DNA of 24,351 nt from assembly GCA_018262875.1 (NCBI GenBank), contig JADFDL010000004.1, positions 1 to 24,351 of the forward strand, given 5' to 3'. Below, in pieces: positions 19,272 through 24,351 of the stretch. Position 1 is the first letter of the stretch; every line of letters begins with the position of its first letter. This stretch comes from Rhodocyclaceae bacterium. Lineage in GTDB: Bacteria; Pseudomonadota; Gammaproteobacteria; Burkholderiales; Rhodocyclaceae. The notes below the pieces were generated by a model that saw nothing but the letters and a program-made list of their open reading frames with translations, ran no database searches and had not been told where the DNA came from. The position numbers and the translations under genes are program-made.

Positions 19272-19739
19272 TCAGTCCATCTGCTTGACCAGGGCCAGCA
19301 CTTCGAGCGCATGGCCCTTCGGGTTGACGCCATACAATGCGTGACGCAATACGCCTTTCCTGTCGATGATGAAGGTCGAACGCACGATACCGTGCCTTTT
19401 CACACCTTCCTTTTCCTTCAGTTGCCAGACGCCGTAGCGCTTGCATACGTCGCCCTCGGTGTCGGCCAGCAGCCGCACCGACAAGCCGTGCTTGTCGCGA
19501 AATTCGGCGTGGCTGATGCAGTCGTCGCGGGACACGCCGAGGATGACGCAGCCGAGCCGCGCGAATTCGTCTTCGTGATCGGTGAAGTCGATGGCCTCGA
19601 TGGTGCAGCCCGGCGTATCGTCCTTGGGATAGAAATACAGAACCGCATGCATTTTTCCGCGAAGCGCCGACAGCTCGAAGGACTCCATGTCGGCATCGGG
19701 CAGTGCAAAAACAGGCGCGGCTTGTCCGGCTTGCAGCAT
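19272..19739 (-). CDS. bcp: Peroxiredoxin, BCP/PrxQ-like, without the usual resolving cysteine
   Basis: The 155-residue AhpC/TSA-fold protein reduces hydroperoxides. Peroxidatic Cys45 lies in KDDTPGCTIEA. In E. coli BCP the resolving cysteine is five residues later; here that position is Ile50, so a two-cysteine helix mechanism is not possible. C64 and C74 remain as candidates, or the enzyme may work as a 1-Cys type. The start at 19739 has AGGAG upstream and gives the standard N-terminus. A longer in-frame start would run through the divergent caspase gene. It heads a two-gene unit with slyD. Confidence 0.92.
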   Translation of the reverse strand: MLQAGQAAPVFALPDADMESFELSALRGKMHAVLYFYPKDDTPGCTIEAIDFTDHEDEFARLGCVILGVSRDDCISHAEFRDKHGLSVRLLADTEGDVCKRYGVWQLKEKEGVKRHGIVRSTFIIDRKGVLRHALYGVNPKGHALEVLALVKQMD

Positions 19740-19824
19740 GCGATCTCCTGCGAACGATTGAACGGGAACAAGTTTAACACCGGATTCTCGCGCGATTGCA
19801 AGACATGGTTCTATACTGGAAAGC
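19740..19824. promoter_or_regulatory. Divergent promoter region, peroxiredoxin/WD40-caspase
   Basis: This 85-bp gap must hold the promoters of both divergent units. On the plus strand TATACT (19812-19817) resembles a -10, but it lies only 7 bases before the caspase ATG, with no matching -35. On the minus strand TTGCAA (19801-19796) followed by TGTTAAACT is a weak extended -10 arrangement for the peroxiredoxin. Neither is firm. Confidence 0.25.
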
Positions 19825-22773
19825 ATGTACGACAAACTGACCGGCTGGCTGCTCCGCGCCGCTGCCGCATCGATGGCGCTTGCGGCGACGGGCCTGCCTT
19901 TGCAGGCAGCGGAACCGTCCGCGCTGCCGCAGTTTGTCCTCAACCTGGGCACGCACAACAATTCCATCTGGCAGATGGCGCTCGATCCGGCGGGAGAATT
20001 CTTCGTCACCGCCAGCAGCGACCGGACGCTGCGTGTGTGGGATGCCGCGACGGGGGAGCTGCAGCAGACGCTCCGCCCGCCGGTCAACCCCGGTTCCGAA
20101 GGCTGGTTCGGCAGTGTCGCCGTCTCGCCGGACGGGACGACGATTGCCGCCGGCGGCGGACTTTGTCGCACTTTCGAGTCGAGTTACTGCGTGTATCTCT
20201 TCGACCGCGCCAGCGGCGCGCTGAAGCAGCGCATCCTCGGCTTTCCTTCCCATGTTTCGCGCGTGGTTTTCTCGCCCGACGGCCGGTTGCTGCTGGCGTT
20301 GACGACGACCGACGGCGTGCGCCTGCATCGCGTGCAGGACGGATCGCTGGCGGGCGAGGATCGGGATTTCGGCAAACAGCCGGCCTATACCGCGGCCTTC
20401 TCCCGCGACGGCCTGGCCCTGGTCGGTAGCCGCGACGGCTTGTTGCGCCTGTACCGGACCGGGCCGGCCGGCCTGGAGCGGATCGTCAAGCGCCCGGCGC
20501 ACAGCCGGGGCTCGCCGCATGCCGCGGCATTCTCGCCGGACGGCACCAAGGTGGCCGTCACCCATATCTTCAACGGCAACAACATTTCCATCCTCGATGC
20601 GAAAACCCTGGACCTGCTCTACAACGCCGATACGCGGACCGACAAGCACGGCTTCATATCCATTGACTGGTCGTCGGACGGGCGCATGCTCCTGGCGGGA
20701 ACATCGGCCTTCGATGAAGGCATTCGCTTCGTGCGGGCCTATGCGGACGGGGGAAAGGGCACCTTTCGCAACATCGAGGTATCGCCGCACAACATCGAGG
20801 ACCTCAAGGCGCTGCCGCGCGGGGGCTTCATCGCCGTCACCCGCGATGTGTCGATCGCCGCCTACGACGGCGAATTCAAGCCGGTCTTCCGCATCAACCC
20901 CAGTTTCCCGAACTACATCTACCGGCCCGGAACGCTGCGCGTCTCGCGCAATGGCCTGGCCTTCTCGCTGCCTGGCGGCGACGCCGCCTTCGATCCCGTT
21001 TCGAAACGCTATCTCGCGCAGAGCCCCGACAACGAAATGGCCGAGCCGCTCACCGACGGCAAGAGCTTGCGCGTCACCGCCTGGCGCGACAGTCCGAATG
21101 TGAATCTGGATGGCAAGCGCCTCGCGCTTGTCCAGCCCGGCAACGAGACCTCCCGCGCCCTGGCCATCGCCGCGGATGAGAGCAGCTTCGTCCTGGGCAC
21201 CTCGCGCGGCGTCTATCGCTTCGATCGCGAGGGCAAGCGGTTCTGGTCCATCACCTGGCCCGGAGAAGTCGTCGCCATCAATTTCGCCCTCGACGGCAAA
21301 CTGGTCGTCGCGGCGCAGGTCAATGGCACCATCCGCTACCTTCGCGCCAGCGATGGCAAGCTGGTCTTTTCGGCTTTCACGACCCCCGACCGCCGCCGCT
21401 GGCTTCTCTACACGCCAAGCGGCTATTACGATGCCAGCGTCGGCGGGGAAGACCTGGCCGGCTGGCTGGTCAATCGCGGCAAGCTTGCGGCGAGCGACTT
21501 CTATCCGCTGTCCCGCTTCAGGGCCAGCCACTTCAGGCCTGCGGTGATCCAGGCCGTGCAGTCGACCCTGGACGAAAAGGCTGCCCTGGGAAAAACCGGG
21601 GCCCGTTCTTCCGCCACAACCACCCCGGCGCCTTCAGCCGTGGCGAAGCCGGCTGCGGAGCCGATCGAACCCGACAGCGAATCCACTGCCGCAGCCGCCA
21701 TTGCCCGGCACCTGCCACCGGCGGTGTCGGTCGTCTCGCCCGGCGTATCGGTGGCGGCCGAGCGAGCGGAATTCACGCTGCGTGTCGCGGTCCGCGTACC
21801 CGCTGACGCCCCGCTCATCCGGCTGCGCGTTCGCATCGCCGGCGCGAACGAGGAAGCAAAAATCCGCACCGAACCCTCCGCGGATGCGATCCATGCCGAC
21901 ATTTCGTTGAAGTTGCCGGCTGCGGACACGCAGATCGCGGTTTTCGCAGAAAACCGCCATGGCATCAGCGCGCCGGCCGTCGTGCAGGTCAAGTGGCTCG
22001 GCCCGAAGCCGGCTGCGCCGATCCAGCGCAGCCTCTACGTTCTTGCCGTCGGCGTGTCCGATTATGTCAATCCGGATTACCGGCTCGGCCTGGCAGCCAA
22101 GGATGCCGGCGATCTCGTCGCCGCCCTGCTGCGGCAGAAGGGCGGCTGGTACAGCCGGGTGGAAGTACAACTGATCACGGACCGACAGGCCACGCGCAAA
22201 AGCGTCGAGGGCGGCTTCGCCTGGCTGAAGGAGCGCGTGCGCGCCGACGATACGGCGGTGATCTTCCTCGCCGGCCATGGCATCAACGACGACGGCGGCG
22301 ATTACCATTTCCTGCCGGCCGACGCCGAACTGGAACGCGTCCGCGCGACCGGCGTCTCCTTTCTCACCGTGCGAGACACCCTCTCCAGGCTTCCCGGCAA
22401 GGTGCTGCTGATGGCCGACACCTGCCATTCCGGCAACATCCTCGGACGCCTCCGGCGAGGCCAGAGCAACGACGCCACGGCAGCACTCAACGACCTTGCC
22501 AGCGCCGAAAACGGCATTGTCGTCTTCGCCTCCTCCACCGGACAGCAGGTGTCGCTGGAAAGCGCGGAATGGGGCAATGGCGCCTTTACCAGAGCCGTAC
22601 TGGAGGGTTTGCGCGGACAAGCCGACTACAGGCAACGCGGGCGCATCACCTACAAGATGCTCGACCTGTATATTTCCGACCGGGTCACCGAGATGACCCG
22701 GGGGGCGCAAACGCCCGTCAGCCCCTCTCCCGTGGGCGTACCCGATTTCATCGTTGCCGAGGTCAGAAAATGA
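19825..22773 (+). CDS. Exported WD40-repeat/caspase-like (peptidase C14) fusion protein
   Basis: The 982-residue protein begins with a Sec signal peptide (1-28/29, cut near LQA/AE), so it is predicted to be periplasmic or surface-facing. Residues about 35-520 are WD40-like blades, for example FVTASSDRTLRVWDAATGEL (60-79), with repeated SPDG turns. A conserved module (about 525-575) contains PSGYYDASVGGEDLAGWLVN. A Pro/Ala/Thr-rich linker (about 590-630) leads to an Ig-like region (about 632-725). The caspase domain (about 735-960) has the catalytic dyad His818 (FLAGHGI) and Cys867 (MADTCHSG). The family cleaves after basic or acidic residues; specificity here is unknown. The stop overlaps the next ATG (ATGA). 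Target and activating signal are unknown. Confidence 0.92.
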   Translation: MYDKLTGWLLRAAAASMALAATGLPLQAAEPSALPQFVLNLGTHNNSIWQMALDPAGEFFVTASSDRTLRVWDAATGELQQTLRPPVNPGSEGWFGSVAVSPDGTTIAAGGGLCRTFESSYCVYLFDRASGALKQRILGFPSHVSRVVFSPDGRLLLALTTTDGVRLHRVQDGSLAGEDRDFGKQPAYTAAFSRDGLALVGSRDGLLRLYRTGPAGLERIVKRPAHSRGSPHAAAFSPDGTKVAVTHIFNGNNISILDAKTLDLLYNADTRTDKHGFISIDWSSDGRMLLAGTSAFDEGIRFVRAYADGGKGTFRNIEVSPHNIEDLKALPRGGFIAVTRDVSIAAYDGEFKPVFRINPSFPNYIYRPGTLRVSRNGLAFSLPGGDAAFDPVSKRYLAQSPDNEMAEPLTDGKSLRVTAWRDSPNVNLDGKRLALVQPGNETSRALAIAADESSFVLGTSRGVYRFDREGKRFWSITWPGEVVAINFALDGKLVVAAQVNGTIRYLRASDGKLVFSAFTTPDRRRWLLYTPSGYYDASVGGEDLAGWLVNRGKLAASDFYPLSRFRASHFRPAVIQAVQSTLDEKAALGKTGARSSATTTPAPSAVAKPAAEPIEPDSESTAAAAIARHLPPAVSVVSPGVSVAAERAEFTLRVAVRVPADAPLIRLRVRIAGANEEAKIRTEPSADAIHADISLKLPAADTQIAVFAENRHGISAPAVVQVKWLGPKPAAPIQRSLYVLAVGVSDYVNPDYRLGLAAKDAGDLVAALLRQKGGWYSRVEVQLITDRQATRKSVEGGFAWLKERVRADDTAVIFLAGHGINDDGGDYHFLPADAELERVRATGVSFLTVRDTLSRLPGKVLLMADTCHSGNILGRLRRGQSNDATAALNDLASAENGIVVFASSTGQQVSLESAEWGNGAFTRAVLEGLRGQADYRQRGRITYKMLDLYISDRVTEMTRGAQTPVSPSPVGVPDFIVAEVRK

Positions 22774-23258
22774 GACTGTGCCGCATCATGGCTGTGTTTT
22801 TACTTGCGATCGCTCCCGCCTTCGCCCAGACGCCCGAGCGCTGGGATATTCCGCTCGATCCGCGCGACTGGAGGCTGGCCGCCGAAAACCGCGAAGGCCG
22901 TCTGACCGAGCGCATCTATGTCGCCCCCGGCGAGAGCGAATACTTCTGGAACGAGAAGATCGTCATCGGCCACCAGCGTCTCGCCTTTTCGCCGGACGAC
23001 TACCTGGCCGGCTTCCTGGAGTTCCTCAACGAGCATTGCCGGCCGTACAAGGTGAAGCCGCTGCAACAGGAACCGCATGATGTCCTGTTGCAGTGGGAAG
23101 GCGACTGCCGCATCACCGGAAGTCAATTCGAGTATCGCCGCATCGTCGCCGCCAAGGACGGCGTGCATGTCCTCGCCTACGCCGCCAGGATGAACCGGCT
23201 CTCCGAGCCGAAACGCGAAGCCTGGCTGGGCATCCTGCGCGAGGCGAAACTGAAATAG
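22770..23258 (+). CDS. Small exported protein of unknown family
   Basis: The 162-residue protein has a signal peptide (1-19, cut at AFA/Q) and a mature part of about 143 residues. It is rich in aromatic and charged residues and has two cysteines, C90 and C113, that could form a disulfide. I do not recognise the family. The start at 22770 overlaps the caspase stop (ATGA) and gives a clean signal peptide; the reading frame stays open further upstream, but only inside the caspase gene. Strict coupling and shared export suggest that it works with the caspase, as partner, inhibitor or substrate, but that is inference. The macrodomain gene starts three bases after its stop. Confidence 0.85.
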   Translation: MRLCRIMAVFLLAIAPAFAQTPERWDIPLDPRDWRLAAENREGRLTERIYVAPGESEYFWNEKIVIGHQRLAFSPDDYLAGFLEFLNEHCRPYKVKPLQQEPHDVLLQWEGDCRITGSQFEYRRIVAAKDGVHVLAYAARMNRLSEPKREAWLGILREAKLK

Positions 23259-23261
23259 GCG

Positions 23262-23774
23262 ATGCCCGATCGCCTGCAAGTCGTCACCGGCGACATCACC
23301 CGCCTCGCCGTCGACGCCGTCGTCAATGCTGCCAACGAGACCCTGCTGGGCGGTGGTGGCGTGGATGGAGCCATTCACCGCGCGGCGGGGCCGGAATTGC
23401 TGGCGTATTGCCGGACCCTGGACGGCTGCCCGACCGGGCAGGCGAAGATCACCCCCGGCTTCCGCCTGCCGGCGAAGCACATCATCCACACCGTCGGGCC
23501 GGTCTGGCGCGGCGGCCGTCACGCCGAGTCGCAGCGACTGACTTTGTGTTACCGCAACTGTTTCCGCCTGGCGAAGGAACACGGCCTGCGCAGCATCGCC
23601 TTCCCGGCCATCGGCTGCGGCGTTTATGGCTATCCGCGCGAGGAGGCGGCCAACATTGCGGCAACCGAATGCCGCAAGGCGCTGACGGACGACCCGGCAC
23701 TCGAACGGGTGCTGCTGGTGGCTTTCGACGAACCCATGGCGGCAGTGCTGCGGCAGGCGATTTCTGCCGCTTAG
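23262..23774 (+). CDS. Macrodomain protein, O-acetyl-ADP-ribose deacetylase (YmdB/MacroD) type
   Basis: The 170-residue protein is a single macrodomain. Ligand-binding features are GDIT (10-13), [20 protein letters not shown] (20-38) with Asn25 and Asp35, and the phosphate loop [10 protein letters not shown] (115-124). The family hydrolyses O-acetyl-ADP-ribose or removes ADP-ribose from proteins. No signal peptide is present, so it is cytoplasmic, unlike the two exported proteins encoded just upstream. It starts three bases after the preceding stop with no clear ribosome site of its own, which suggests reinitiation and membership of the same operon. Whether it is functionally linked to the caspase is unknown. 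Confidence 0.94.
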   Translation: MPDRLQVVTGDITRLAVDAVVNAANETLLGGGGVDGAIHRAAGPELLAYCRTLDGCPTGQAKITPGFRLPAKHIIHTVGPVWRGGRHAESQRLTLCYRNCFRLAKEHGLRSIAFPAIGCGVYGYPREEAANIAATECRKALTDDPALERVLLVAFDEPMAAVLRQAISAA

Positions 23775-23819
23775 CCGTCGGCTATACTTCGATTTTTTTC
23801 ACCCGAAAGCACAAACGAC

Positions 23820-24351
23820 ATGAAACTCGAAACCATCGCCGTTCACGGCGGCTACAGCCCGGAACCCACCACCAAGGCAGCGGCGGTGCCGATCTACCAG
23901 ACCACCTCCTACGCCTTCGACAGCACACAGCACGGGGCGGACCTGTTCGACCTCAAGGTGGCGGGCAACATCTACACCCGCATCATGAACCCGACCCAGG
24001 ACGTGCTGGAAAAGCGCGTGGCGGCCATGGAAGGCGGCATTGCGGGGCTGGCGCTGGCTTCCGGCCAGTCGGCGATCACCTACGCCATCCAGACCATCTC
24101 GGAGGCCGGCGACAACATCGTCTCGGCCAGCACGCTCTACGGCGGCACTTACAATCTGTTCGCCCATACCCTGCCGCAGTTCGGCATCGAAGTGCGCTTC
24201 GCCGACTATCGCGATCCGCAATCCTTCGAAAAGCTGATCGACGGCCGCACCAAGGCCATCTATTGCGAATCGGTCGGCAATCCGCTCGGCAACGTTACCG
24301 ACTTCGAGCCTCTCGCCGGCATCGCTCACCGTCACGGCATCCCGCTGATTA
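23820..24351 (+). CDS. metY: O-acetylhomoserine sulfhydrylase (MetY type), N-terminal part
   Basis: Only the first 177 codons are in the window; the gene runs off the right edge. It belongs to the Cys/Met-metabolism PLP enzymes that make homocysteine from O-acetylhomoserine and sulfide. Family features are ETIAVHGGY near the start, PIYQTTSYAF (24-33), YTRIMNPTQDVLEKRVAAMEGG (about 52-73, with the Y-x-R-x-x-N-P-T phosphate-binding stretch) and SGQSAI (82-87). The PLP lysine lies beyond the edge. The related O-succinylhomoserine enzyme MetZ is the main alternative. It starts 45 bp after the macrodomain gene. TATACT at 23783-23788 may be a -10, without a good -35. Confidence 0.85.
   Translation, partial: MKLETIAVHGGYSPEPTTKAAAVPIYQTTSYAFDSTQHGADLFDLKVAGNIYTRIMNPTQDVLEKRVAAMEGGIAGLALASGQSAITYAIQTISEAGDNIVSASTLYGGTYNLFAHTLPQFGIEVRFADYRDPQSFEKLIDGRTKAIYCESVGNPLGNVTDFEPLAGIAHRHGIPLI

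Noticed and set aside
19740..20171. N-terminal extension of the peroxiredoxin frame
   Set aside because: It would run through the divergent caspase gene. ATG 19739 has a good ribosome site and the standard N-terminus.
21993..22769. Upstream extension of the small exported protein
   Set aside because: It overlaps the caspase gene in another frame and would bury the signal peptide; the start at 22770 is far better.
19825..23774. Interpretation of the caspase unit as an anti-phage defence system
   Set aside because: The caspase is predicted to be exported, and no nuclease, toxin, second-messenger synthase or mobile-element context is present. The sequence does not support a defence label.

Overview
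The window is GC-rich, densely coded bacterial DNA. Gene content (a CheA/B/D/R/W/Y chemotaxis operon, NarX/NarL-like two-component genes, a LivK-like binding protein, MetY-type sulfhydrylase) suggests a betaproteobacterium, perhaps of the Rhodocyclales; this is inference from protein character only. No rRNA, tRNA, CRISPR array or insertion sequence was seen, and no gene-free stretch exceeds 300 bases.

Layout. (1) 44-11543, minus strand, is a chemotaxis/signalling cluster. In transcription order it encodes a stand-alone receiver, a short membrane MCP-like protein, CheY, a STAS-domain protein, CheA, a full-length MCP, CheW, CheR, CheD and CheB, nearly all overlapping or within about 30 bp. After a 250-bp gap with its own candidate promoter comes a PAS/HAMP histidine kinase. 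(2) 11699-14601, minus strand, is a NarL-type regulator and its NarX-type kinase, overlapping by 4 bp. This kinase carries nearly the same N-terminal sensor half as the kinase at 44-2044 but a different class of transmitter. (3) 14861-18742, plus strand, holds mutS, two tandem hairpins, and an orphan branched-chain-amino-acid-type periplasmic binding protein. (4) 18776-19739, minus strand, is a peroxiredoxin followed by a SlyD-type prolyl isomerase. (5) 19825-23774, plus strand, is a tight three-gene unit: an exported WD40-caspase fusion, a small exported protein of unknown family and a macrodomain protein. (6) The window ends inside an O-acetylhomoserine sulfhydrylase gene.

How the parts may work together. 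The chemotaxis cluster has kinase, coupling protein, receptors and the full adaptation set CheR/CheB/CheD, but no recognisable cheZ. The short MCP-like protein carries an FQDxxxQ motif like the CheZ phosphatase site, so it may supply the CheY-P phosphatase function. CheA has an insertion with two 24-residue repeats resembling the MshEN c-di-GMP-binding motif, a possible direct link between second messenger and chemotaxis. A TAGG/CCTA dyad between the NarL-type regulator gene and the che operon suggests that the neighbouring two-component system may control it.

The most unusual unit is the exported WD40-caspase operon with its unknown exported partner and a macrodomain enzyme. The best candidates for something not yet described are the MshEN-like CheA, the CheZ-motif MCP and the caspase operon.
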